Source: Sphingomonas dokdonensis (GTDB taxonomy: Bacteria; Pseudomonadota; Alphaproteobacteria; Sphingomonadales; Sphingomonadaceae). From it: 64,000 bases of DNA. Where the stretch lies: NCBI RefSeq assembly GCF_002197685.1, contig NZ_NBBI01000003.1:186001-250000 (forward strand). The letters are read 5' to 3'. How positions within the stretch are numbered: the first letter of the stretch is position 1; every line of letters starts with the position of its first letter. The notes under the pieces were generated by a model. That model was not told the DNA's origin. It saw only the letters and a list, made by a program, of their open reading frames with translations, and did not search any database. Made by a program: the position numbers and the translations under genes. Positions 1 through 8,339 of the stretch are shown here, piece by piece.

Positions 1-988
1 GGATCAGCTCGTCCACCGGCACCGGCACCGGCCCGAGCAGCGCGGTCACGATGCGCCGCGCGGCATCATCCGCATCGGCCGGCAACGGCGGTTGATAAGG
101 CGCGGCGGGCGCCCGCACGAGCCGCGCGTCGAGCGGGCGGATCTGCTCCAGCACGTCCGCCGCGGTCTGGATCAGCGTGGCGCCGTCGCGGATCAGGAGG
201 TTGCACCCTTGCGCCCTTGGATCGAGCGGGCTGCCCGGCACCGCCATCACCTCGCGCCCTGCCTCGTTGGCGAGCCGCGCCGTGATGAGCGAGCCGGACT
301 TCGGCGCCGCCTCCACCACCACCGTGCCCTGCGCCAGCCCGGCGATGATGCGATTGCGGTGCGGGAAGTGCCGCGCGCGCGGCTCGGTACCGGGTGGCAT
401 CTCGGCGAGCAGCAGCGCCTCCTCGCCGATCCGCGCCTGCAGCTCGGCATTCTCCGGCGGATAGGCGACGTCGATCCCGCCCGCGATCACCGCCACCGTT
501 GCCGCGCCGGCGCCCATATGCGCCGCCGTGTCGATGCCGCGCGCTAGGCCCGAGATGACGGTCGCGCCCTCGCACGCCAGATCGTGCGCCAGCCCGCGGG
601 CGAAGCGGCACGCTGCCGCCGAGGCATTGCGCGCCCCGACGATCGCCACCGCCGGGCGGCTCGCCTCGGGCAAGGTGCCGCGCGCCGTCAGCACCGCCGG
701 CGCATCGTCCAGCGCGGCCAGCAGCGCCGGATAGGCCGGGTCGTCGAGAAACAGATGCCGCGCGCCGAGCGCCGCCACCCGCTCGATCTCGCGCGCGATC
801 ACTTTGGAGTCGGCTGGTGTCGCGGCGCGTCCGCCGCCCCGTCGGGCAAGGTCGGGCAGCGCATCCAGCGCGGCGCGCGCGCTGCCGAACCGGCGCAGCA
901 GTTGGCGATAGGTAACGGGGCCGACGCCTGCGGTGCGGATCAGGCGGAGCCGGTCGAACGCGTCGGCCGGCGGATCCGCATCAGCCAC
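1..988 (-). CDS. dprA: DNA-processing protein DprA (3' end cut by window edge)
   Basis: DprA binds single-stranded DNA and loads RecA during natural transformation. The visible part is 329 codons reading leftward off the window. It starts with GTG at 988, inside the end of plsY (8-base overlap), which implies translational coupling. An N-terminal helical (SAM-like) region of about 100 residues precedes the DprA Rossmann-like fold. Recognisable motifs are VAIVGARNAS at about residues 114-123, SGLARGIDTAAH at about 146-157, GGIDVAYPPEN, and PHRNRIIAGL further on. A short linker and the beginning of a C-terminal winged-helix region run off the edge. The plsY-dprA pairing is common in alphaproteobacteria. 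Product identity is firm; only the exact start is inferred, because no ATG lies near the expected N-terminus. Confidence 0.93.
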   Translation of the reverse strand, partial: MADADPPADAFDRLRLIRTAGVGPVTYRQLLRRFGSARAALDALPDLARRGGGRAATPADSKVIAREIERVAALGARHLFLDDPAYPALLAALDDAPAVLTARGTLPEASRPAVAIVGARNASAAACRFARGLAHDLACEGATVISGLARGIDTAAHMGAGAATVAVIAGGIDVAYPPENAELQARIGEEALLLAEMPPGTEPRARHFPHRNRIIAGLAQGTVVVEAAPKSGSLITARLANEAGREVMAVPGSPLDPRAQGCNLLIRDGATLIQTAADVLEQIRPLDARLVRAPAAPYQPPLPADADDAARRIVTALLGPVPVPVDELI

Positions 989-1565
989 GCTTGCTGCCGA
1001 TCCGCGGCTCCGCGCCCTCGATCAGCCGCCCGATGTTCTCGCGGTGCTTCCACACCACGATCAGCGCCAGCGCGAGCAGCAGCGGCACCAGGTCGAAGTG
1101 GCCGAACACCGCCGCCGCGACCGGCGCGCTCACCGCCGCCGCCATGCCCGCGACCGAGGAGATGCGCAGCACCGCCAGCAGCCCCAGCCAGACCACCGCA
1201 TAGACCAGCCCCAACAGCGCATAGAGCGCCAGCACGATGCCCATCAGCGTCGCCACGCCTTTGCCGCCGCGAAACTTCAGCCACACGGGATAGCAATGGC
1301 CGACGAATGCGCCCGCCGCCGCGAGCAGCTCGTTGTCCAGCATCAGCGCGGCCGCAATCACCACCGCGCACCATCCCTTGGCGAGGTCGAGCAGCAGGGT
1401 CGCCGCCGCCAGCCCCTTGCGCCCGGTGCGCAGCACGTTGGTCGCGCCGATATTGCCCGAGCCGATCTGCCGCAGGTCGCCTGCGCCCGCCGCGCGGGTC
1501 AGCAGCACGCCAAAGGGGATCGATCCCAGCAGATAGCCGAGCAGCATCGCCGCCAGCGGCGACAT
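981..1565 (-). CDS. plsY: Glycerol-3-phosphate acyltransferase PlsY
   Basis: This inner-membrane enzyme transfers an acyl group from acyl-phosphate to sn-glycerol-3-phosphate, the first step of phospholipid synthesis. The protein is about 194 residues, with several hydrophobic helices and the three PlsY signature loops: GYLLGSIPFG near the N-terminus, GSGNIGATNVLRTGR, and GHCYPVWLKFRGGKG. The frame is open from an upstream ATG at 1607. I prefer the ATG at 1565 because ACGGAG lies about 9 bases upstream and the family normally starts just before the GSIPFG segment. The 1607 start would add 14 residues. The 3' end overlaps dprA by 8 bases. Confidence 0.95.
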   Translation of the reverse strand: MSPLAAMLLGYLLGSIPFGVLLTRAAGAGDLRQIGSGNIGATNVLRTGRKGLAAATLLLDLAKGWCAVVIAAALMLDNELLAAAGAFVGHCYPVWLKFRGGKGVATLMGIVLALYALLGLVYAVVWLGLLAVLRISSVAGMAAAVSAPVAAAVFGHFDLVPLLLALALIVVWKHRENIGRLIEGAEPRIGSKRG

Positions 1566-1719
1566 CCAGACGATCTCCGTGTCCAGGACAATTCCTCCGT
1601 TGATCATGACGATAGCTCAATGATCGGGCGTTTTCCAACATACAAATCATGAACAGCGTGCGTCGCTATGTGACTGGCCCGGCCTTCCCTCCCGCGCGCC
1701 CTTTTCCTAAGCGGCGGCG

Positions 1720-2508
1720 ATGCTTGATGCGCGGCCCATTCTGTTTTTCGATTCTGGCGTTGGAGGCCTTTCGATCCTTGCCCCCACCCGCCGCGCCGTG
1801 CCCCAGGCACCGATCGTCTATGTCGCCGATTCCGCCGGTTTTCCTTATGGCGTGAAGGATGAGGCGGAGATTGCCGGCCGCGTGCCCGCACTGCTCGGCC
1901 GGCTTGCCGAGCGATATGCGCCGCGGCTCATCGTCATCGCCTGCAACACCGCTTCCACCATCGCGCTGGCCGCCGTGCGCTATGCGCTGGACATCCCGAT
2001 CGTCGGCACGGTGCCCGCGATCAAGCCCGCGGCGGCGCTCAGTCGCACGCGCACCATCGGCGTGCTCGGCACCGCGGCCACCGTCCGCCAGGCCTATGTC
2101 GACGATCTCGCCGCGCGATTCGCCGCCGATTGCCACGTCATCCGCCACGGCTCGGCGGCGCTTGTCACGCTGGCGGAGGCAAAGCTGCGCGGAGAGACCG
2201 TAGCGCCCGCGACGGTGCGCGATGCTGTCGCACCGATGCTCGCCAGCCCCGGTGCGGACAAGCTCGACACGGTTGCGCTCGCCTGCACGCACTTCCCCCT
2301 GCTCGCCGACGAGCTTGCGCTCGCGTTCGGCCCGGGCGTCACCTTTGTCGACGGCGGCCCGGGAATCGCCCGCCGCGTCGCGGATCTGACTCGCGGGCAG
2401 AGCTTTGCGCGCACCACGCCAGACGTCGCGGTGTTCACCGGCGCGATCGGTGCGGGGCTTGAAGAAACGCTGGCAAAGCACGGCTTTGGGCAGTGCATTC
2501 CGCTGTAA
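1720..2508 (+). CDS. murI: Glutamate racemase MurI
   Basis: This cytoplasmic cofactor-independent racemase makes D-glutamate for peptidoglycan. At 262 residues it has the usual family length. The substrate-binding FDSGVGG lies at about residues 10-16. The two catalytic cysteines are visible in ACNTAS (Cys75) and ACTHFP (Cys189). It is divergent from plsY, with about 150 bases between starts. The gene is intact and ordinary; alternative aspartate/glutamate racemase assignments are unlikely given the MurI-specific motif spacing. Confidence 0.96.
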   Translation: MLDARPILFFDSGVGGLSILAPTRRAVPQAPIVYVADSAGFPYGVKDEAEIAGRVPALLGRLAERYAPRLIVIACNTASTIALAAVRYALDIPIVGTVPAIKPAAALSRTRTIGVLGTAATVRQAYVDDLAARFAADCHVIRHGSAALVTLAEAKLRGETVAPATVRDAVAPMLASPGADKLDTVALACTHFPLLADELALAFGPGVTFVDGGPGIARRVADLTRGQSFARTTPDVAVFTGAIGAGLEETLAKHGFGQCIPL

Positions 2509-2605
2509 TGCTGGTGGCTAGGCAGCGGCTCAGTGGCGCAAGCGATCACGCAAAACGGCTGAATCTTCTGGCAATGCCACTGACACGGGGGTAAGCGACG
2601 GGGCC

Positions 2606-3850
2606 ATGTCCAATGACACTCTTGCGGCGCGGCCTGTCGATTACACGCGTGCCTTTTCGCAGGCGATCGATCGGCTCCATGCCGAAGGCCGCTACCGCGT
2701 GTTCATCGATATCCTGCGCAACAAGGGTCATTATCCCAGCGCGCGCTGCTTTGCCGGCCACAACGGCCCGAAGCCGATCACCGTCTGGTGCTCGAACGAT
2801 TACCTCGCCATGGGTCAGCATCCCAAGGTGATCGCCGCGATGGAAGAGGCGCTGCATGACGTCGGCGCCGGATCGGGCGGCACCCGCAACATCGGCGGCA
2901 ACACGCATTACCATGTCGATCTGGAGGCCGAGCTTGCGGACCTGCACGGCAAGGAAGGCGCGCTGCTGTTCACCTCGGGCTATGTCTCGAACGAGGCGAC
3001 GCTGGCGACCTTGTCCAAGGTGCTGCCGGGCTGCATCATCTATTCGGACGAGCTGAACCACGCCTCCATGATCGCGGGTATCCGCAATGCCGGCTGCGAG
3101 AAGCGCGTGTTCCGCCACAATGATCTGGCGCACCTCGAGGAACTGCTCGCCGCCGACGATCCCGCCGCGCCCAAGCTGATCGCGTTCGAGAGCGTCTATT
3201 CGATGGAGGGCGATGTTGCCCCGATTGCGGCGCTCTGCGACCTTGCCGACAAGTACAACGCGCTCACCTATCTCGATGAAGTCCATGCCGTCGGCATGTA
3301 TGGCGCGCGCGGCGGCGGCATTTCGGAGCGTGACGATGTCGCGCACCGGCTGACGATCATCGAAGGCACGCTGGGCAAGGCGTTTGGCGTGATGGGCGGC
3401 TATATCGCCGCGGACAAGACGATCATCGACGTCATCCGGTCCTATGCGCCGGGCTTCATCTTCACCACCTCGCTCTCGCCGGTGCTCGTCGCCGGCGTGC
3501 TCGCGAGCGTGCGTCACCTCAAGAGCTCGAGCGTCGAGCGCGATGGGCAGCAGGCCGCCGCCGCGCGCCTCAAGGCGATGATGACCGAGGCCGGGTTGCC
3601 GGTGATGCTGGGCGATACGCATATCGTGCCGGTGATGGTCGGCGATCCGGTAAAGGCGAAGAAGATCAGCGACGTGCTGCTCGCCGAATACGGCATCTAC
3701 GTGCAGCCGATCAATTATCCCACCGTGCCGCGCGGCACCGAACGTCTGCGCTTCACCCCCGGCCCGGCGCACAGCGAAGCGATGATGCAGGAACTGACCG
3801 ACGCATTGGTCGAGATCTGGGATCGCCTGGCGCTGCGCAAGGCCGCCTGA
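2606..3850 (+). CDS. hemA: 5-aminolevulinate synthase (C4/Shemin pathway)
   Basis: This PLP enzyme condenses glycine and succinyl-CoA to 5-aminolevulinate, the first step of tetrapyrrole synthesis in alphaproteobacteria. The 414-residue protein matches the family length. It shows the N-terminal glycine/succinyl-CoA region ([13 protein letters not shown]), the alpha-oxoamine synthase segment [12 protein letters not shown], the PLP aspartate in DEVHAVG (about residues 224-230), and the Schiff-base lysine in EGTLGKAFG (Lys258). The related enzymes KBL and BioF are less likely, because the N-terminal extension and the [12 protein letters not shown] pattern are those of ALAS. Confidence 0.97.
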   Translation: MSNDTLAARPVDYTRAFSQAIDRLHAEGRYRVFIDILRNKGHYPSARCFAGHNGPKPITVWCSNDYLAMGQHPKVIAAMEEALHDVGAGSGGTRNIGGNTHYHVDLEAELADLHGKEGALLFTSGYVSNEATLATLSKVLPGCIIYSDELNHASMIAGIRNAGCEKRVFRHNDLAHLEELLAADDPAAPKLIAFESVYSMEGDVAPIAALCDLADKYNALTYLDEVHAVGMYGARGGGISERDDVAHRLTIIEGTLGKAFGVMGGYIAADKTIIDVIRSYAPGFIFTTSLSPVLVAGVLASVRHLKSSSVERDGQQAAAARLKAMMTEAGLPVMLGDTHIVPVMVGDPVKAKKISDVLLAEYGIYVQPINYPTVPRGTERLRFTPGPAHSEAMMQELTDALVEIWDRLALRKAA

Positions 3851-3862
3851 CCGGCACCGCTA

Positions 3863-3893
3863 CGTCACCCCGGCCGTGTGCCGGGGTCCACCG
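3863..3893. repeat. REP-like palindromic unit (CCCCGG core)
   Basis: The unit begins CGTCACCCCGG and ends CCGGGGTCCACCG, so its core is a near-perfect hairpin: CCCCGGC, a short loop, then GCCGGGG. The flanks (CGTCA on one side, TCCACC on the other) are shared with the units at 28810 and 28955. It sits 13 bases after the hemA stop codon and may also act as an mRNA 3' end. Confidence 0.6.
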
Positions 3894-4008
3894 CGTCGCA
3901 CACCTCTTTGCTGCGGATAAAGCCCGTCGCTGGCTGCTCGGACAACCCCGGCAAGACAGGGGCACAACGCCGCCTTTTCATCGCGCACGCGCTGCCCTCC
4001 CTACCACC

Positions 4009-4104
4009 CGTCATGCTGAACTCGTTTCAGCATCCATGGTTGGGCTTGATCCGCGGCGTATGAGTGCGCGGCGAGATGGATGCTGAAACAAGTTCAGCAT
4101 GACG
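4009..4104. repeat. Bipartite inverted repeat of REP-like units
   Basis: Two 29-base arms, 4009-4037 and 4076-4104, are inverted relative to each other and identical at 28 of 29 positions (one C/T difference). Each arm is itself a hairpin: ATGCTGAA, a 4-base loop, TTTCAGCAT, framed by CGTC and CCAT. The 38-base spacer is not repeated. The nested arrangement (two hairpins that can also pair with each other) is like bipartite REP/BIME elements mobilised by REP-associated tyrosine transposases. No such transposase gene is in the window. Confidence 0.8.
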
Positions 4105-4202
4105 AGAAGGCGGCGAGTCAAACGCCCTCTCCATTCCCACTTCGACAAGCCGCACCTTAACCGGCTAGAGCGCGCCTCACGCAGCAAGAAGAGGGATGAA
4201 TC

Positions 4203-5072
4203 ATGCAGGCAGTCGGCGTAATCGGCGCAGGCCAGATGGGCGCGGGGATCGCGCAGGTGTCCGCGCAGGCCGGCTATCGCGTCCTCCTGACCGACGTTGA
4301 CAAGGCGCGCGCCGAAGCGGGCAAGGCCGGCATCGCCAGGCAGCTCGACCGCGCGGTGGAAAAGGGCAAGCTGGAGCCGCAGGCGCGCGACCAGGCGCTG
4401 GAACGGATCGAGCCGATCGACGGCGTCCAGGGCATGTCGTCGTGCGGCCTCGTGATCGAGGCGGCGACCGAGCGCGAGGAGGTGAAGCGCACCATCTTCG
4501 CCCGCGTCGGCGAAGTTCTCGGACACCAGGCGATCCTCGCCTCCAACACCTCCTCGATCCCGATCACGCGGCTGGCGCAGGCCTCGCCCGACCCTGCACG
4601 CTTCATTGGCGTGCACTTCTTCAATCCGGTGCCCGTAATGGGCCTGATCGAGGTGATCCGCGGCCTCGCCACTGCCGACCAGACAGTGAAGACCGTCGAG
4701 ACCTACGCCACCGCGCTCGGCAAGCAGGTGGTCCACGCCAACGACGCGCCCGGCTTCATCGTCAATCGCATCCTGATGCCGATGCTCAACGAGGCGTGCT
4801 TCGCGCTGGGTGAGGGCGTCGCCACGATCCGCGACATCGATCTTGCCTGCCAGCTTGGCCTCAACCATCCGATGGGGCCGCTGACGCTGGCCGATTTCAT
4901 CGGCCTCGACACCTGCCTCGAAATCACCCGCGTCCTGTTCGAGACGACCGGCGATCCCAAGTTCCGCCCCGCCCCGCTGCTGGTGAAATATGTCGAGGCC
5001 GGCTGGTACGGCCGCAAGGTGAAGCGCGGCTTCTACGATTATTCCGTCGAGACGCCGGTGCCGACCCGCTAA
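4203..5072 (+). CDS. 3-hydroxyacyl-CoA (3-hydroxybutyryl-CoA) dehydrogenase
   Basis: This NAD(P)-dependent enzyme interconverts 3-hydroxyacyl-CoA and 3-oxoacyl-CoA in beta-oxidation or polyhydroxybutyrate/butanoate metabolism. The 289-residue monofunctional form has an N-terminal Rossmann motif [12 protein letters not shown] (about residues 4-15). It also has the family blocks [26 protein letters not shown] with the catalytic histidine, and [12 protein letters not shown] followed by the C-terminal helical dimer domain. It stands alone between a repeat-rich gap and infA, so the sequence does not settle whether it serves butyryl-CoA or longer substrates. Confidence 0.93.
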   Translation: MQAVGVIGAGQMGAGIAQVSAQAGYRVLLTDVDKARAEAGKAGIARQLDRAVEKGKLEPQARDQALERIEPIDGVQGMSSCGLVIEAATEREEVKRTIFARVGEVLGHQAILASNTSSIPITRLAQASPDPARFIGVHFFNPVPVMGLIEVIRGLATADQTVKTVETYATALGKQVVHANDAPGFIVNRILMPMLNEACFALGEGVATIRDIDLACQLGLNHPMGPLTLADFIGLDTCLEITRVLFETTGDPKFRPAPLLVKYVEAGWYGRKVKRGFYDYSVETPVPTR

Positions 5073-5252
5073 TCGCAAGCCGCCCTCGGCAAGACGCTCT
5101 CACGGGCGCGTCTTGCCGGCCACTGCTTGTATTGTTGTCGGTGCGGCCACACTTTGGCAGCATCGTTGCTAGCGCTTTGCCGGCGCGCCTTTCCTTTTGG
5201 CGCTGCTTCGGCTAAGCGCCCGCGCGCCCTTATCCGCAGAAAGATCGATTTT

Positions 5253-5498
5253 TTGGCGAAAGAAGAACTTCTCGAAATGCGCGGCCAGGTGGTCGAGCTC
5301 CTGCCCAACGCCATGTTCCGCGTCCGGCTGGAGAACGATCACGAGATCCTCGGCCACACCGCAGGCAAGATGCGCAAGAACCGCATCCGCGTGCTGGTCG
5401 GTGACGAAGTGCTCGTCGAGCTGACCCCTTATGATCTCACCAAGGGTCGGATCACCTACCGCTTCATGCCCGGCCGCGGCGGCCCCGGCCCGCAATAA
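5253..5498 (+). CDS. infA: Translation initiation factor IF-1 (TTG start)
   Basis: IF-1 is a small OB-fold protein that binds the ribosomal A site during initiation. The 81-residue product begins (initiator)[18 protein letters not shown] and contains the conserved [16 protein letters not shown] and [11 protein letters not shown] segments. No ATG is close to the known N-terminus. TTG at 5253 gives the exact family start, preceded by AGAAAG about 8 bases upstream. A longer frame from an ATG at 5127 would add 42 residues foreign to IF-1 and is rejected. It is followed by maf after 16 bases. Confidence 0.95.
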   Translation: MAKEELLEMRGQVVELLPNAMFRVRLENDHEILGHTAGKMRKNRIRVLVGDEVLVELTPYDLTKGRITYRFMPGRGGPGPQ

Positions 5499-5514
5499 GC
5501 GCCGGTCACACGAT

Positions 5515-6102
5515 ATGGGTGGGCCGATGCCCGCCGATCTGATCCTCGGCTCCGCCTCGCCCCGTCGGCTGGCGCTGCTTGCCCAGATCGGCGTTGTTCC
5601 CGCGCGTGTGGTCGCGCCCGAAGTCGATGAAACACCGCTGAAAGCGGAACGCCCGCGCGATTACGTCCTGCGCGTGGCGATGGCAAAGGCAGCTGCGGTC
5701 GCCCGTGCCGATGGCGAGGTGGTTCTCGCCGCCGACACCAGCATCGCCGTCGGCGCCCGCATCCTCGGCAAGCCCGCCGACGCGGCCGATCTCGTCCGCA
5801 TGCTCCGCCTGCTCTCGGGCCGGCGCCACCATTGCCTGTCCGCCGTGGTCGTGATCGACGGCGCCGGCACGATGCGCACGCGCCTCTCCGACACGACGGT
5901 CGCGTTCAAGCCGCTGACCGATGCCGAGATCGCCGGCTATGTCGCCGGTGGAGAAGGCATGGGCAAGGCCGGCGGCTATGCCATTCAGGGCCGCGCCGAG
6001 GCGTTCGTGCGCCGCATCGATGGTTCTTACTCCGGCGTGGTCGGCCTGCCGCTCTTCGAAACGCGCGCGCTGCTGGCGACAGCGGGCGTCCTTCTTGGCT
6101 GA
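5515..6102 (+). CDS. maf: Maf/YceF-type nucleotide pyrophosphatase
   Basis: Maf proteins hydrolyse non-canonical or modified nucleoside triphosphates and can affect septum formation. The product has the N-terminal LILGSASPRRLALLAQIG phosphate-binding segment, the conserved EVDETPL and VLAADTSI blocks (DT in the active site), KPADAADLVRML, and a C-terminal GYAIQGRAEAFV-GSYSGVVGLPL segment. ATG codons at 5515 and 5527 are both possible starts; neither has a strong ribosome binding site. The 3' end overlaps the next gene by 8 bases. Confidence 0.94.
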   Translation: MGGPMPADLILGSASPRRLALLAQIGVVPARVVAPEVDETPLKAERPRDYVLRVAMAKAAAVARADGEVVLAADTSIAVGARILGKPADAADLVRMLRLLSGRRHHCLSAVVVIDGAGTMRTRLSDTTVAFKPLTDAEIAGYVAGGEGMGKAGGYAIQGRAEAFVRRIDGSYSGVVGLPLFETRALLATAGVLLG

Positions 6103-7021
6103 GTGGCTCTTCGAGGATGGGATCGGTGAGCAGCGCGCAGCGCTGATCGGTGACGATGGACAGATCCTGCGCGCGCGCATCGCCGTGGATGGCGCCGGCC
6201 CGCAGCCCGGCCTCGTCGCGCCCGCCCGCCTGATCGAGCGGGGGTTAGCTAGGCTCGACAGCGGCGAGGAGGTGGCGCTCACCCGCTCGGCACCCGGCGT
6301 CACGCTTGGCGCCGCCATCCGCGTCGAAATCACCCGAGCGGCGATCCCGGAGGTCGGTCGCCCCAAGCCGCCGCGTGGCCGCATCACCGACGCCGCTCCC
6401 CGCCCCGCCCCCACGCTGCGCGAGCGCCTGATCGACGCCCCGGTACGCGTCCTGCGCGCGCACGAGTCCGACGCGCTGGAGGCCGCCGGCTGGTCCGAGA
6501 TACTGGAGGAGGCGCGCACCGGCGATATCGCCTTCCCCGGCGGCATGCTGCGGCTCTGGCCGACGCCGGCGATGACGCTGTTCGACGTCGATGGCGACCC
6601 GCCGCTCGACACGCTCGCCGTCCGCGCCGCCACCGCGGTCGCCGCTGCGATCGAGCGGCACGACATCGGCGGCTCGATCGGCATCGACTTTCCGACGCTC
6701 GCCGGCCGCGATGCGCGCCAGGCCGTCGCCGCCGCGATCGATTCGGCTCTGCCGCAACCCTTCGAACGTACCGCAGTGAACGGTTTCGGGTTCCTTCAGA
6801 TCGTGCGGGCCAGAACACATCCATCCATGGCCGAATTGCTCCGGTCCGATCCCGTCGGCGCTGCGGCGCGGGCCATTCTGCGCCAGATCGAGCGCACGCC
6901 GCCCACCGCTTCGAACCGCTTCAGCCTGCTCCCCGCCGTCCGCGCAAGCATCGAGGAAAACCGCGCATGGATGGCAATGCTCGTGCAACGCACCGGCCGC
7001 ACCCCCATATTCGACGCATGA
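6095..7021 (+). CDS. Compact ribonuclease E/G-like protein
   Basis: This is a 308-residue relative of RNase E/G, which cleave single-stranded RNA in rRNA maturation and mRNA decay. The start is TTG at 6095, overlapping the maf stop, so the protein begins (initiator)-AEWLFEDGIGEQRAAL. Two acidic catalytic positions of the family can be placed: the Asp in TLFDVDG (the VDVNSG position of RNase E) and the Asp in GGSIGIDF (the VIDF position). The usual Asn after the first Asp is an Asp here. The protein has no cysteine, so the CPxCxG zinc link is absent. It is far shorter than E. coli RNase G (about 490 residues). It sits in a maf-yacG block and overlaps yacG by 4 bases. Confidence 0.8.
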   Translation: MAEWLFEDGIGEQRAALIGDDGQILRARIAVDGAGPQPGLVAPARLIERGLARLDSGEEVALTRSAPGVTLGAAIRVEITRAAIPEVGRPKPPRGRITDAAPRPAPTLRERLIDAPVRVLRAHESDALEAAGWSEILEEARTGDIAFPGGMLRLWPTPAMTLFDVDGDPPLDTLAVRAATAVAAAIERHDIGGSIGIDFPTLAGRDARQAVAAAIDSALPQPFERTAVNGFGFLQIVRARTHPSMAELLRSDPVGAAARAILRQIERTPPTASNRFSLLPAVRASIEENRAWMAMLVQRTGRTPIFDA

Positions 7022-7188
7022 CCAGCACCTGCCCCCTCTGCGCGCAGCCGACCGACCCCGCCAACACGCCCTTCTGCTCGCGCCGCTGCAAGGATCGCGA
7101 TCTTCTGCAATGGCTTGGCGAAGGATATCGCCTTCCCGGCACACAGATCGATCCAGATGGGCTGGACAGCGGCGCCACACCCGATTAG
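7018..7188 (+). CDS. yacG: YacG-type zinc-binding protein (DNA gyrase inhibitor family)
   Basis: This 56-residue protein has the YacG zinc finger: CPLC near the N-terminus and FCSRRCKDRDL downstream, followed by the typical LQWLGEGYRLPG. YacG of E. coli binds GyrB and inhibits gyrase. Its ATG overlaps the stop of the RNase E/G-like gene (ATGA), so the two are very likely translationally coupled. The gene ends 30 bases before tRNA-Phe. Confidence 0.93.
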   Translation: MTSTCPLCAQPTDPANTPFCSRRCKDRDLLQWLGEGYRLPGTQIDPDGLDSGATPD

Positions 7189-7218
7189 GGGGACCGCTCC
7201 CCGGCGATCCGTCGGTGT

Positions 7219-7294
7219 GCCCAGGTAGCTCAGTTGGTAGAGCATGCGACTGAAAATCGCAGTGTCGGCGGTTCGATCCCGTCCCTGGGCACCA
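7219..7294 (+). tRNA. tRNA-Phe (anticodon GAA)
   Basis: A 76-base cloverleaf with acceptor stem GCCCAGG/CCTGGGC, D arm GCTC-AGTTGGTA-GAGC, anticodon loop CTGAAAA giving GAA, T arm GGCGG-TTCGATC-CCGTC, and encoded ACCA. It starts 30 bases after yacG with no clear promoter of its own in that gap, so it may be processed from the maf-RNase-yacG transcript. Confidence 0.98.
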
Positions 7295-7350
7295 CTTCCT
7301 GTGATCGCAAAATGTCGACGCGCTGCGCTGCGCGAATTCAGCGACTTCGC

Positions 7351-8250
7351 TCAGGATGCGCGCAGATAGTCGATAAAGGCGCGCAGCGGCGGCGGCACCA
7401 GCCGGCGGCTCGGGTGATAGAGAAATGGCCCGGAAAAGGGCTGCCACCAGTCCGCCAGCACCGGCTCCAGCACGCCGCTTGCGAGATGCGGACGTAACCA
7501 GTCCTCGAACAGGTGCAGCACGCCGACACCGGCGATCGCCGCATCGACCGCGCAATCCATGCCGCCGCCGACACCCACGGTCAGCCGCGCCTTCGGCTCG
7601 ATCCGCACCACCGCGCCATCACGCTCGAACTCCCAGGGCGCGGTGAGGCGACCGCTGGCGAATCGTCCGAGAATGCAGGCGTGGCCAAGAAGGTCGCGCG
7701 GATGCGCAGGCCGGCCATGGCGATCAAGATAGGCCGGCGCCGCGGCGGTCGCGAACCGCTGCAATCGGGGACCGATCGGCACCGCGATCATGTCCTGCTC
7801 CAGCCGTTCGTCATAGCGGATCCCCGCGTCGCAGCCGGCAGCCAGCGCATCGACGAAGCCGTCCTCGACGACAATCTCGACACGCACATCCGGATAGGCG
7901 GCAAGGAAGCCCGGCAGGATCATCGGCAGCACCAGCCGTGCCGCGCTGACGGGCACGTTGAGGCGCAGCGTGCCGCTCACCCCGTCGCGCAGCGCATCCA
8001 CCGCCTGCAGCGCCGCCGCGACCTCGCCCAGCGCGGGCGCAAGCCGCTCGAGGAGGCGCGCGCCCGCCTCGGTCGGCGTCACGCTGCGGGTTGTACGGTG
8101 CAGCAGGCGGACGCCCAGCGCGGCTTCCAACCGGCGGACGGCGGCGCTCAGCGTCGACGCGCTCGCACCCGCCTTATGTGCCGCCTGGCGAAATCCACGC
8201 GCCCGGGCGACCGCTACAAACGCGTTCAGGTCGGCAAGATCGGGGTTCAT
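7351..8250 (-). CDS. LysR-family transcriptional regulator
   Basis: A 299-residue LysR-type regulator. The N-terminal winged helix-turn-helix runs over about residues 1-60 (DLNAFVAVARARGFRQAAHK, then LSAAVRRLEAALGVRLLHRTTRSVTPTEAG). The C-terminal effector-binding domain resembles the periplasmic-binding-protein fold. The ATG at 8250 starts the family N-terminus MNPDLADLNAF; an in-frame start 11 codons upstream is less likely. It is divergent from an aldo/keto reductase gene 89 bases away, the usual arrangement for a LysR protein and its target. That target is inferred. The effector is not visible from sequence. Confidence 0.93.
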   Translation of the reverse strand: MNPDLADLNAFVAVARARGFRQAAHKAGASASTLSAAVRRLEAALGVRLLHRTTRSVTPTEAGARLLERLAPALGEVAAALQAVDALRDGVSGTLRLNVPVSAARLVLPMILPGFLAAYPDVRVEIVVEDGFVDALAAGCDAGIRYDERLEQDMIAVPIGPRLQRFATAAAPAYLDRHGRPAHPRDLLGHACILGRFASGRLTAPWEFERDGAVVRIEPKARLTVGVGGGMDCAVDAAIAGVGVLHLFEDWLRPHLASGVLEPVLADWWQPFSGPFLYHPSRRLVPPPLRAFIDYLRAS

Positions 8251-8339
8251 TGTTCGGTTTCCTGCACAGCCCGTGCGGATCATGCCGGATTATCGCCGCA
8301 GCGGCCAATCCCTAGCTGGGCGGCGAAGGAGAAAGATCC

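Larger units (their letters stand above)
3851..4202. other. Gene-free gap with palindromic repeat units
   Basis: These 352 bases between hemA and the dehydrogenase gene hold no convincing ORF. They contain a GTCACCCCGG-type palindromic unit at 3863-3893 and a pair of inverted 29-base units at 4009-4104, both listed separately. The last about 50 bases before 4203 should carry the downstream gene's promoter. AAGAAGAGGGATG just before the start gives a purine-rich ribosome binding site. Confidence 0.8.
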
